Shown: positions 1 to 21,934 of the stretch, piece by piece | Layout of the letters: each line of letters opens with the position of its first letter | Position numbering within the stretch: position 1 is the first letter of the stretch | Source: Aquilaria yunnanensis | Lineage: Eukaryota; Streptophyta; Magnoliopsida; Malvales; Thymelaeaceae | Direction: 5' to 3' | DNA length: 64,000 nucleotides | NCBI GenBank assembly: GCA_039654915.1 | Contig: CM077596.1 | Location: 74,773,751-74,837,750 of the forward strand | Position numbers and translations under genes: made by a program | Notes under the pieces: model-generated | Told to the model about the DNA's origin: nothing | Database searches by the model: none | What the model saw: the letters and a program-made list of their open reading frames with translations, nothing else

Positions 1-17
1 CAGTACCGAAACCTTAC

Positions 18-290
18 CAGCTTTACAAGAAAGGTCAAGAATCTCGCTTCTCCACTCTGGTCGTTTTGACCTTGTACGAGGATTCGCGACGCTGAGGTCG
101 ATCGGTAGTGAAACGCTTCAAAGGACAAGAGAGACGGAGAAGCTAAGCTTTCACACTGTTGATTGAGCTTTCGTTTTGTCTCTCTCTATCCTACTGTTGT
201 ACGGTTGTGGTTGGGTTTCGAGCTTTCCTTTCACTTGCTCTACTTCGTGTGGCGTAAATTGGCTAAACCCAAAATAAGAGTATGCTTGAT
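18..290 (-). other. Candidate 5' UTR exon of a minus-strand gene off the left edge
   Basis: Read on the minus strand, this stretch is pyrimidine- and GAGA-rich and contains no ATG over about 270 bases, as expected of a plant leader. It ends at a good splice donor (CTG|GTAAGG, donor at position 17). The coding part would lie left of the window. No protein is visible, so this is inference from composition and the donor only. Confidence 0.35.
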
Positions 291-1165
291 TTTTTTGATT
301 TTAATCCTAATCTAAACTATTTCCTTTTCTTTTTTCAGTTCGTATCAGTCATCAGTTTTGATTCATCTAGTCCCGAATTGAAATGGTCGAAGTGATTAGT
401 TTTGTAATAGTTTGCATATAAAGTGGGACACACAGAATTGCATATATGAAGGGAGTGGTGTGGTATTTGCATCACTTCAAATAGTGATGACACGGATGGA
501 TCATTGACTTGCCCTTTATTCCCATGCTGCCAGACAAATGAGTTTGTTGACTTCAAGTGAAAAAACAATGTTGAATTACACTTATCACCCATAGTTTCTC
601 CAAAACTACATTTTCTATGTCAAGGTTTCGACAACACATATCCCCTTGCATTGACACCTTAGTATGACAGACTATTCTGCCCTTAAATAGAGCAAATAAT
701 AATAACCATAAACAATAAATATAAGATATACTTAATCTAAACGGTTTAGTATCATGAAAATTACTACCTTTCGTGCAAATTGTTTCTGAAATATTTTATT
801 TTATATCATTTCATTTTTTTGTAATATTTTTATATTTAATAAATTATGAATATATTTTAATTGCTGAACAAAAAATACTATTCATGAACAACATTTTTTG
901 TTTGTTTTTTTTTTTTTTTTTATAATGGTCTAACTCTCTCTTCTAGCCATTGTACATATTATCTCTTTCATTTTGGTCCCTAAACTGTTCCATTCAACAA
1001 TCCAACCTTGAAAGATGGTACGAGGGAATTGGTGTGGTCAACAGATATGTAAGTTTGGGGACTGTTGCTACCAAAAAGAAAAAATATAAGAACTTTCTTC
1101 ATGTTTTGCTTGTTTTGCATTTTTTGTATATAGCAGAAATATCAAATTTGTTATTAATTTTTTTT
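291..1165. other. Intergenic AT-rich DNA, no gene seen
   Basis: Short open frames here have no recognisable protein similarity. There is a T-run near 907-921 and otherwise unstructured AT-rich sequence. Confidence 0.6.
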
Positions 1166-2048
1166 GGATGGGATCAGATATGCCACTATAGTTTTTTTAG
1201 GGCTTAATCTCCTACTAATGCTTTAAAATATGCCAGATGTGCTACTGAAGTTTTAAATTAATAGTGGATATACCATTGGTCTTTAAAACACTAATGGAAA
1301 ATGTTAAAAAGCTAGTGAAAAATGTTAAAAATAACAAGTTTTGAAATTTTATGATGATAGTGTAAGTTTTAACAAATTTTAAAAACTTTTTGTGATTAGA
1401 CTCTCTTTCTCTCAAATGCCGACAAAGAGATTAAATAGTAGAGATAGAGAGAAGGCGGCGACGGGGCCTAGGCGCTAGAGGTGGGAGGTGGGCCGGGTTG
1501 GCCCGGACCGAACCGGGACCGCGCCCGCCGGTCAAACCCTCCCCGGACCGCCCTGCAAGAAGCCCGCAATATTATGGGCTGAGTATGGGCCCAATAGGAG
1601 GAGGGAGACGCAAAAAAGACCGGCCCGGACCAGACGAACCCGCCAAACTGGACCGGACCGCCCCGCCCTGCCGACGCGCCGCAACGGCTCCCTGCTGCGT
1701 ATAACGTTAACCTGTGAATTTTTTTTAAAAAAATGGCTAATTACACAACAGGCCATCCAACAGCTTTCTGCTCCATTTCAGCCCCCAAAATTTCATTTTT
1801 GCCCCTCCCAATAACTAAATTTCAATGACTTTTTGGTCAAACTAATTTTTCCTCTCCCCCTATAAATACCAATGTCATTTTCACTCAATCCTCACACAAT
1901 CACTCAACCTCTCTTCTTCATCTACTATATTCTCTCAACCATTCTCCTTATTTTCTTAATCTCTTCCAAATTTCTTACTAATCTCTCCCTAACATCTTCA
2001 TAATCCTCTCTTGATTTTGCATTAATCACTACTATTAGTACGTGAGGC

Positions 2049-4223
2049 ATGGCTTCAAAAGGAAAGGGCAAGTCAACAGATAGTTCATCTTTCCGCAACA
2101 CCGCCCTCCTAGCCTTGTTCCGTCACCGATCTTGGCCCGCCGATAAAGGCATTTCAATTCAAGAGTTTCACGATGATGATGCCGAAATCGATATGACAAA
2201 TTACGATTTGTGTCTTAACGATCAATTATCCGATGATGAAGTGGAAGAGTTGGATGCGATAGCGTCTGGGAATCCGTCAACAGAACCGACGCCTACAAGT
2301 CATGAACCCGGCGTGGAGAGAACTCAAGCACAAGGTAAATCCACGAGACTAACTGCTTGGGTTTTGGAGCATTATGAGCTCATAAACGAAGGGGAGTCGA
2401 GGTACAGAAAATGCAAACATTGCGGGAAAAAATTGGTGCATATAAAGAATTCCGGCACTGGAATGCTAAAGCGGCATCTTGAAAATCAACATGCTAATGT
2501 CCTCCCTAGTACCGGGACTAGTTCTGGAGGACAAACACAACTTGGGTCTACAACCGGCACCGGCGGACCAGGTATATTTCGTTTTAACCAACAATCTTGT
2601 AGAGAAGGTATGGTAAATTGGATTATGTTTACCGAAAAACCTTTTTCACAAGCTGAAGATGTCCACCTAAAATCTTGGATAAAATCACAATTAAATCCTA
2701 CATTTAGAAAAGTATCTAGGAAAACTGCTAGGAAAAAAAGCTTTAGACAATTTGAAGCCGGAAAATCAGATTTGCAAGCATATTTTTCTGCTCTTGATCA
2801 TTGTGTGGCATTTACTTCTGATATGTGGACATCACCTATAGGTCAATCATTCTATTGTGTTACTTCTCATTGGATTGATTCTAATTGGATAATGCAAAAA
2901 TGAATTTTGTCATTTAAGGTTATTGAAACAAATCATACTGGTTTTCAAATATTTAATTGTATCTTAGAAACTTTACGTAATTATTTTTGTACTGATAAAG
3001 TTCTGTGCATTTCATTTGATAATGCTTCAAATAATAATGTTACCGCTCGCCTTTTGAGTCAAAACTTAAAACCACCGCTCAACGGTGCATTTTTTCACGT
3101 TAGATGCATATGCCATATTTTGAACATTTGTGTGCAAAAGGGTTTAGAAGTTCTCCAAAATGAGATTTTGCCTATTCGAAACTCATTAAAATATTTGATG
3201 TCTAGACCTGCTATTTTTCGTGAATTTAAAAGTTTTTGTATTGAAAATCAAAAACCATTTTCTTGAAAACGGTTTAAATTGGATTGCCCAACCCTCTAGA
3301 ACTCTACATTTTTTATATTACAAGATGTATTACCGTATGCAAATTTGTTGTCACATTTCATGAATTTAAAAATGGGTTCTGAATTTCTTACGACTGAAAT
3401 TTGGGAGAAATATTCCAAAACCGATGAATTGCTTAAGTTTTTTTATGAGGCAACTGAATTTTTCTCTGGTGTTTACTACCCAACAAGTCATCAAGTTTTG
3501 TTTCATTTAGTGAACATCACATATGCTTTACATCAGTTTAAAAATGATGAGTTGTTAAAACCGATTGTCGAAGCCATGCGGGCTAAGTGGCTTCAATATT
3601 TCTCAAACATTCCACCTATCTTTTTAGTCGCTTCTTTACTTGACCCGTATGTAAAATTAACAGGCACAACAACATTGCTTGAAAAAAATTTTCATACTTA
3701 TTTAGAAATGTCTCATATAAATGTTTTGGCTATGTCTACTTCTGCTTCCGAGTACTTGCATTCTTTATATAAGTTATATTGTGAGCGGCATTCGGATAAG
3801 GTAAAATCCGAAGCTCCTCAAACCGAGCCTCCAAGGAGATCAATCTCCTCAAGATTCAACCCGGTGTTTCAAATGCTCAAACGACCCCGACCGATGACAT
3901 CGGGATTAGCTGAGGTCGATGACTATCTCAACACATCGTTCGAGATAAGCAACCTCGACATCTTGGAGTGGTGGAAACAAAAGAGATCAATATTTCCGAT
4001 CTTGTCGATAATCGCACAAGAGATTCGTGCCGTTCCAGTATCGACCGTCTCATCCGAGGTAGCGTTTAGTGCCGGAAAACGGGTGATAACAGAAAAATGG
4101 TCAAGATTGACACCCGACGCGGTAGAAGTATCCGTGTGCGACCGAGATTGAGGCCTCGCAGCACTCCGGCATCAAGGCCAAAAGAGTTCGGATGATGAGG
4201 TAATATCCAATACCGAGAGTTGA
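2049..4223 (+). pseudogene. hAT transposase (BED zinc finger, C-terminal dimerisation domain), with in-frame stops
   Basis: One continuous reading frame from ATG 2049 to TGA 4221 encodes a Ac/Tam3-type plant transposase. The N-terminal part has a BED zinc finger (CKHCGKK followed by LKRHLENQH, about residues 121-148). The middle has the RNase H-like region (CVAFTSDMWTS; LCISFDNASNN), and the C-terminus has the dimerisation block (DILEWWKQKRSIFPILS ... PVSTVSSEVAFSAGKRVI). Four nonsense codons interrupt it: TGA 2901, TGA 3264, TAG 3297 and TGA 4149. There is no frameshift. Each stop is explained by a C:G to T:A change (Arg or Trp codons), the usual decay of a methylated transposon. It cannot make full-length transposase as it stands. 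Confidence 0.93.
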
Positions 4224-4294
4224 ATTTTTTTTTTTTCAATCATACATGTATCCAATACCGAGAGTTGAATTTTTTTTTTTCAATCATACATGTA
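4206..4294. repeat. Tandem duplication of a 44-45-bp unit at the transposase 3' end
   Basis: The unit beginning TCCAATACCGAGAGTTGAA, with a T-run and CAATCATACATGTA, occurs twice back to back. It spans the final transposase codons and stop, so the second copy is 3' UTR. The copies differ only in T-run length. Confidence 0.9.
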
Positions 4295-4906
4295 GTTTGT
4301 ATTTGATCTGATTATGCTATTCAGCACAAATCATAGGTTTCTATTATTTATCATTTCCGGAACGTTTTTGCCATTTCAAAATGTAAAGCACGTTCCAATT
4401 ATTTTTAAGTGCCGTTTGGCTTTTTAACTTAATAAAACTTTACATCGGAGGTGGTGTTTTTTCTTAAAAATATTTATTACTTATATAATTAATAATTGTT
4501 CTATTATATATATATATATTAACAAAAAAAATGAAACCCGCCCCGCCCCGCCGAAGCCTGGGACCGGCTCGGAACCGCCCCGCCTCCACCCGGTCCGCAG
4601 GACCCAGGCCCAAGACCAGCCGGTCCCGGACCGGGCCGACCCGGTTCCCACCTCTACTGGGCGCTAATGGCGAAGACAACTACAAGGTTGAAGTATTGAT
4701 GACGGAGATTGGACTCTCTTTTGGTAAAAATATAAAAAATCTTGATATTTTTTGGAAAATGCATAATAACCTTAAAATTTCAAAATATATTATTTTTACC
4801 ATTTTTCATTATTTTCTAACCAGTAATGGCGTATTCTGCCAATTTTAAAATATTAGTGGGAGATTCGGCAAAAAAAAACCTATAATGGCATATTTACTCC
4901 CTTCCC

Positions 4907-6064
4907 AAAATATTAGTGACAAATTTGATATTTCTACATTTGTACTTAAATCTATTCCAGTCTTTAAGCTATCACAAATTTTTTTTATTTCAGTCTCTAA
5001 AATTTTTTGTTGCCATTTTTGGTCATTTTTCTCATTCTTTTTTCTTTATTAAGTCAATGTCAAACCCTCTTGCTTATTCAATTTTTTATTTATTAAGTCA
5101 ATGTCAAACCCGCAATTAATACAATTTTTTATTACTACTTTTTTTTTTTGGTATCAATGGTTAAACACCATCTTTTGTTGCTAAAATCTATTCTTTACCC
5201 TATTAATTTTAAAACTTTATTGTATGAAGATTAGACCTTGATTTTAGATCAAATTCAAATTTCAAATGTTTGATTTTTATGAAAAAGTTTTTTACATCAA
5301 TGCTTAAACTTATTTTTTTTATGAACACTTTTGATTACTTGGCATTCTAAAATTTCCCCTCTTCATCCTCAAACTTTATTATATAATAATTATTTAGATA
5401 TATTTAATTAAATGTTATTACAAATTGAACCGTCTCAAAATGTAAAAAAAAAAACTTTATTATTTTAACATATTATCATTTAAAATATCATTTAAATAGT
5501 TAATTTTTTTCATTTTTCTTAATTTGCATGTGAAATGTGAATAATAAAGATGAAAACAACACATAAAAATTGCTCTTTTTTCTTAATATTTGGTCTAAAT
5601 AATATGATTTCCACTTGATTCACTCCATCAGGGAGTTGTTTTGAACTCTTGAATGGTACTCTATTGTTCCACTCATTTTATGATATCTTGAACTGTAATT
5701 TAATTGCTATTGGATTGCGTGACTTTTGTGGAATGTATGACGTTTTTCAAATCCTGACATATCATTTAAAAGGTGTTTTCTACTGTCAACCAGACTAGAG
5801 AGGCGAGGACAATTTTATGATATTAAGTTTATAATGAACAAAACTATAAAATTTGACCTTATATGCCGAAATAACTCTCGAGTTTGAGGCAAAGAAATCT
5901 CAGGTCATTCGTTCCCTAAGTAGGAAACCATTATCCGAGTTCCCAAACACCCCTACGAACCAAGCTGATCCACCGAGCACCAAGAATTCTGTCCAGCTAC
6001 GGACTATTTTGGCATTTATCGTTCTCGTTTTCTGGATATCGAGGACCATCTGTTTATCTTCGCA
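4907..6064. other. Intergenic region and presumed promoter/leader of the RF1 gene
   Basis: AT-rich DNA with a short direct repeat (TTTATTAAGTCAATGTCAAA at about 5047 and 5092). From about 5850 the composition becomes more balanced up to the ATG at 6065, consistent with a 5' leader. No TATA box or transcription start can be assigned with confidence. Confidence 0.5.
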
Positions 6065-10652
<4,588 letters not shown>

Positions 10653-10720
10653 TTTCCAGCAATTTCTGCGATACTTTTGAGTACTTGGGATGTGCCCTGC
10701 AAGAGTTGAGTTGAAATTTC

Positions 10721-10726
10721 AATAAA
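10721..10726 (+). promoter_or_regulatory. Candidate poly(A) signal of the RF1 gene
   Basis: AATAAA lies 69 bases after the RF1 stop codon in a T-rich context, a plausible near-upstream element for 3' end formation. Confidence 0.5.
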
Positions 10727-10799
10727 GGAATTTCCTGGCAACGCATGAGTGAGAAGCACTAGCACTCTGATTGACATCGTCTCTGAGTAGCTTAACTTT

Positions 10800-11990
10800 T
10801 GCGTGGATGTTTACACACTAAGATTGGTCGTACGACCATAATTCATGGATAACTTCTGTATAGCACCTCAACTCGATGCATATATCTTTTCGGTTGTAAT
10901 ACATATACACTTACTCATCTTTCTTCTTTTATTCCTTTTTGATGTTACGTCACATATCAGTTAAACCTTACACAGATACCCTGCATCACGCCTTCATCGA
11001 TGTTTGATTCTGAGACCACATGATCGTGGATTCGTGGCCTCGATATTAGTGTAAATGTTTTCCCCCTATCGTCAGTTGTTTCTCTCTGAGGCTTAATTAA
11101 GTGTACGCCTTTTTTCCTCAGCCATTGCTAAATGTAAGTCAGCTTCTGAAATGCAGTTTGCAAAGATGAGTTTCCCAACATACATACTTCGTAATAGAGT
11201 TGGCCATTAGTTTCAGCAACTAGTTGGAGCAATTGGCGTGATTAAGTAGCTGGAGCTGCGGCGGTAATGGCACGCGCGAATGGGAAAACATGAACTAATG
11301 TTTGACAGGTTGGAAACTTGCATTAGCCGACAAAGAAGTTAAAAAGGAATTTTGAGTAGAGGTCACAAAAGTTATATGAAGTGTACAATATATAAAACTG
11401 AACACTTTTTATAACCCGAAAAATAGTCGAACATCCATCGCAGACTTAGCTTTGCTCCAGCTAAGATCGGATAGCTTGACAAATATATCTGTTAAATTTA
11501 CCGTCGGACAAAAGATGGAGGTTGGAACACGGCGGAGGACCCATGGTGCCGCCCAGAAGGGTGCTGACTTCTCCGGATGGCCGCACACCCGACTAATGCT
11601 GCTCTGACAAGCCAGCACGATCATCCAGCTCCCTGTCGTGTTTAGTGACGAGCTAGGATACCCTTCAATTACCCCCTTTATGGGCGCGCCCCCTTGGGTA
11701 ATTGTAATTGCAGTCTGAGGTGTGGGCACAAGCCAGCAAAGGACAGTCCACTTTGCCGCTTCTGGTACTGAGTTACTCATGAGTCGCTCAACGTCGGGTT
11801 CGCTTCCTGACATCTTAATGCTCCCACTTGGGCCACAAGTTCACGTTACCGAACCCAGCAACCGACGACCCAGACAAACTGTATATAAACCGCGAAATGC
11901 TTAACTTTATTTTCCGTGTGGGACGATTTATTGTAAGCAAAACTGCCAGTAAATCACCAAAATTTATGTTTTAACTCAATTTGGCCATTT
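10800..11990. other. Intergenic; contains an unrecognised open frame (complement 11409-11813)
   Basis: Mostly featureless except 11409-11813. That stretch is noticeably GC-richer than its surroundings and keeps a 134-codon frame open on the minus strand, with a 60-codon frame on the plus strand. I do not recognise the protein, which is rich in Ser, Thr and Pro and has no clear domain. It could be a captured gene fragment, the end of a non-coding RNA, or chance. Confidence 0.3.
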
Positions 11991-12034
11991 TACCTTTTAT
12001 CGTCTTGTTAAATAGTAAACCACTGAAATCCTGA

Positions 12035-12415
12035 AACCAAGGTGAATGCACTTTTAATCCTAAATTTTTACAATCTTGCATATTGGTTCCTAACTCTACA
12101 AAAATTTGCTAATTCTGAAATATCTATAAAATATCACATTTTTAAATTTTAATTTACACTGTTTGGTAATTATTTTTAATAAATTCAAACTGTGTCATAT
12201 TTTTTTTCATACTTAATGTGACCATTTAAATTTTTGGTTTTTTATTTACATAAATCGGGTTTTTGTGGGTTAGGGACAAATATGATTATGCAATGCTTTA
12301 TAAAGGCTTATAACCAAATATGCAATGAAGTAAAGGTTAAGGACTAATTTACAAAGATAACTATAGAATTGAAACTAATTGTACAATTTATACCTGAAAC
12401 TGTTTAAGAAATATT
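12035..12415. repeat. MITE-like element, copy A of a three-copy family
   Basis: It shares its left part (GGTGAATGCAC..., TTGCATATTGGTTCC, AAATTTGCTAATTCT) and right part (AAAGGTTAAGGACTAATTTA, then AACTATAG) with copies at 51263-51595 and 54995-55395. The ends are approximately inverted. No intact target duplication is seen for this copy. Confidence 0.5.
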
Positions 12416-12935
12416 CTTTTTTATATATCTTATTTTGTTAAATGGCATGGAAAGAACGTCATTTTAATTATTGTCCGAACCAAGAGTTTGGTCGTCCATT
12501 TGATCTAGAAAAGTTATGCTGGATAGGAATGTCTTTGCCTTCAAGCAGATGGACAGATAGATTTTGAGAATCATCAAGTTTTAAAAGTCAGAAGGTTCCA
12601 TAAGTATGCTTAACTAGCTGTAGTCGGAGAGACTCTCGAACACATTCTAGATTTGTTATATTTGAGAATCGCCTTCACGAGAAAATGAGTCATGTTCCCA
12701 GTTTTTTAACAAGCTCTATATTTGTTGTATCATATTATTAGATCAGAAAGTCCATAAATTATTTTTCTATCGAGCTCACATAAAACAACAAACAAATTGA
12801 CTCAAACAAAGTCTTAAATGACGAGAGAGACTCTCACATAAATAAACTCAGAGTTAATAACCCAGAACGATAAAGTATAGGTGCTAAAGTTGTATTTTCA
12901 AGTGCTGACGTTCCAATCTGTACAAATCTCCCGCC

Positions 12936-14988
12936 GGCAAATAGCGCCTAGGGTCCCAAACCCTTACTTTTTGTTGCAAATTCCTCTAAAGCCTCTCAAC
13001 TATTACATATATATCCCAAACCTTTTCTTGGCGTTGCAAATTCATCATTTAATCAACAGGCAATGTAGTCAATAATGGACTTGGGATGGATATGCAATGT
13101 TCGAGAGGTTAGACACAAATTTATATAAAAAAAGTAAATGTTTGGAACCCCTGACACCATTTACCTTTTTTTTTTTTTTTTACTTTTCCTGTTCTTCTCC
13201 CTCCCGAGTTCCTAACGTCACTTCTCTCTCAACATCTCAATGTCTCTCTATCTATCACTATTCACCCTTTTCCTTTTATTTAAACAATTCTTTTAAAAAA
13301 GTAATTAATTTTTTATGTATTTTTTCTCCTACTTATGTCAATGAAAAAAGAAAATTCAACAAAAAATGCTTACCTTTCTTTGGAAAATATTTTAGAATAC
13401 ATTTTGAGTTTCTTGGATAAATAAAATAAAATAATAAAGCTTCCGCCCCAAAATATTTACAACGTATTGTATTTTAAGTGATTATAAATCTTTAAAATAT
13501 TTTCATATTTAATAAATTAATTTACCATATTTTAGCTACTCACTACAAAATTCATTGTTACTAGTTCAAGTTTCAATAAAAAAATATATATATATTCTAG
13601 AATATAGGTAGTCCATGTTTCAACAAAAAATTGGTAGTACCTCTAACATAACTCTTTTTGTAATAATTTCCATCTAAAGGTATTTTGTCACATTTTACAT
13701 TTTTTTTCACACAAATTTATCCTATGTTTGTATGGTTACTTAAAAGTTAGAACGATCTAATAACGTATTTGACTTTAATTTATTTTCTCAACGTAATCTA
13801 TATACCAGTCCAATTGCAAATTAGTTCTTTCAACTCAAAAAATATTTACCAAAATTAAATCAAGTTTTTTTTAAAAAAAATATATACTTTTGAAATGATA
13901 TATGGCAAGTTACTTGGAAGAGTGTAATCTGTATTTACTCTCAAATAATGTGGTATGTGTAAACAAAAGTAAAATTTGTATGTAGTGCCAATTCTATACA
14001 ATTTGGTTGATAGTTAAATTATTAAGTAGGTATTATTAATTTTTCTAAAATTTTGTAAAGGTTTGGGACCTAGGCGCTATTTCCATCCAAAGGTATTTTG
14101 TCACATTTTAGAAAAATTAAATAGTTCTAGAAAAATAAATAATTCTAGAACTATTTTGCTAGCATTGAAACGTTGCAATGTTATTAAATAGTTCTAACTT
14201 CTAAGTAACCATACAAACATAGAATAAATTTGTGTGAAAAAAATGTAAAATGTGATAAATACATTTTGATGTAAATTATTGCAAAAAGAGTTATGTTAGA
14301 CGTGCTACTAATTTTTTGTTGAAACCTAGACTGCCTATATTTTGGAATATTATTTTTTGTTGAAACCTAGACTACCTATTTTTTGGAATATTTTTTTATT
14401 ATTGAAACCTAGACTACCTAACAATAAATTTTGTAGTCAGTAGCTAAAATATAGTAAATTAATTTATTAAATATGAAAATATTGTAAAAATTTGTGACTA
14501 CTCAAAATAGAATATGTTGTAAATATTTTGGAACGGATATTGTATTATTTTATTTTATTTTTCAAAGAAACTCAAAATGTATTGTAAAATATTTTTCAAG
14601 GAAAGGTAAGCATTTTTATTGATTTTTCTTTACATTGACAAAAGTAGGAGAAATAATATATAAAAATTAGTTACTTTTTTAAAAGAATTATTCAAATAAA
14701 ATGAAAAGGATAAATAGTGAGAAACATAGAGACGTTGAGACTGTAAAAGAAACCTGGGAGAGAGAAGAAGACGAACAATAAAAGAAAAATGGTAAGTAGT
14801 GTAAGGGGTCTCAAATTTATTTTTTTTGGTTGTAAATTTATACCTAACCTCTGAAACACTGCATATCCATCCTAATTCCGTCATGGACTATGTTGACCAT
14901 TAGTTAAGGGATAAATTTGCAATGCCTCGCAAAGGTTTGGGATAAATATGAAATAGTTAAGAGTTGGGACCCTAGGGGCTATTTACCC
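12936..14988. mobile_element. Fold-back MULE-like element with arms of about 0.8 kb
   Basis: The left terminus GGCAAATAGCGCCTAGGGTC is mirrored by the right terminus CCCTAGGGGCTATTTACCC. Inverted similarity then runs inward a long way. Paired stretches include GGATGGATATGCAATGTT against AACACTGCATATCCATCC, a T/C-rich tract near 13270 against its complement near 14690, and TTTGTATGGTTACTT (about 13727) against AAGTAACCATACAAA (about 14202). It has no transposase, so it is non-autonomous. The flanking 9-mers are only loosely alike (TCTCCCGCC and AATCTCTCC), so the insertion is probably old. It ends 213 bp before the PEX6 ATG and so forms part of that promoter region. Confidence 0.8.
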
Positions 14989-15010
14989 AATCTCTCCAGT
15001 CATCGACTAA

Positions 15011-15115
15011 ATGGCGTCAAAGATAACAAACCAACATCGGGAAACGGGGAAAAAGGAACACGCTGCGGAGAAACAGCTTTCATTGATTCGCGTTATTTTA
15101 CAGTCTCTTCTCTAG
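15011..15115 (+). other. Possible upstream open reading frame in the PEX6 leader
   Basis: An ATG at 15011 opens 34 codons ending in TAG at 15113, 86 bases before the PEX6 start. It matters only if PEX6 transcription starts upstream of 15011, which the sequence does not show. Confidence 0.3.
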
Positions 15116-15201
15116 CTTCCAGCTCAACTCAGAGCTAACGAACTCGCCGGTGCTGAAGCTACGGAAATTTGGGCAAATTAGGGTTTTCTCACGCTTTATC
15201 C

Positions 15202-21363
<6,162 letters not shown>

Positions 21364-21934
21364 ATTTTGGTAGTCCCTCAGTTTATTTGTCGCATATGTT
21401 CACAAATGTCCTCATCAATATATATGGATAAGAGAAACTCATTCCTTTAGCAACTTCTCTCAAGTAGTAACATTAATTTGATGTCTCAATTATAATGTTT
21501 AAATTTTTAGTCCTCATATGTCCATATCTCAAAAATTGAGTCCTATAATAATCATTTAACTAGTTTTCTTTCTTTGTTTCTTTTTTTTTTTTTTTTAATT
21601 CTATAATGTGCTGACGAGCTTCATTAAGATTCAAATGAGAGCTTCAGACAGACACGGAAAGGGTTATCCCATTCCACTCGACCAGATAACCCTCTTGTTG
21701 ATCGTACAAGGTTATGAGCAAGGTGTTAAATACTATTATCATTAAATATATTGTATCCTGAATTTTTAAGTTATATTATATAGTATACTATATTACATAC
21801 TGTTATCATTTTTGTAAAAAAAATAAATACTAGAATATTACTTTAAGATAACATAATTTGTTCAATAATTTATTTTTACACATTTTATATGTATTATAAT
21901 TTTTTTCATCATAATTTATCAAATAAAAATAAAA
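21364..21934. other. PEX6 3' flank, AT-rich, no gene seen
   Basis: It holds the presumed PEX6 3' UTR (no AATAAA seen close to the stop), a T-run at about 21580-21596, and featureless AT-rich DNA. Confidence 0.5.

Larger units (their letters stand above)
1476..4656 (+). mobile_element. hAT superfamily DNA transposon, 3.18 kb, non-functional
   Basis: Inverted termini start TAGAGGTGGG on both ends and continue as GC-rich GGGCCGGGT.../CCGGGTCGGCCC sequence. The flanks are an 8-bp duplication, CTAGGCGC on the left (1468-1475) and CTGGGCGC on the right (4657-4664), with one mismatch. Eight-bp duplications and a TAGAG/CAGAG terminus are hAT hallmarks. The transposase relic lies inside on the plus strand, and AATAAA at 4431 could be its poly(A) signal. 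The GC-rich ends contrast sharply with the AT-rich surroundings. Confidence 0.92.
1166..4906. mobile_element. Long-TIR element (MULE-like) interrupted by the hAT
   Basis: The left end (ATATGCCACTATAG..., then TCTCCTACTAATG) is matched in inverted orientation by the right end (ATATGCCATTATAGG..., TCTCCCACTAATA). Similarity continues inward for roughly 250 bp, including a TTTTGAAATTTTA stretch on both arms. The hAT element at 1476-4656 sits between the arms. I do not see a clean target duplication at the outer borders, so the exact ends are approximate and the superfamily (Mutator-like) is inferred from TIR length. Confidence 0.5.

Noticed and set aside
15169..15201. Eleven-codon N-terminal extension of PEX6
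   Set aside because: The extension begins with TTG. The first in-frame ATG is 15202 and matches the family start MVERR.
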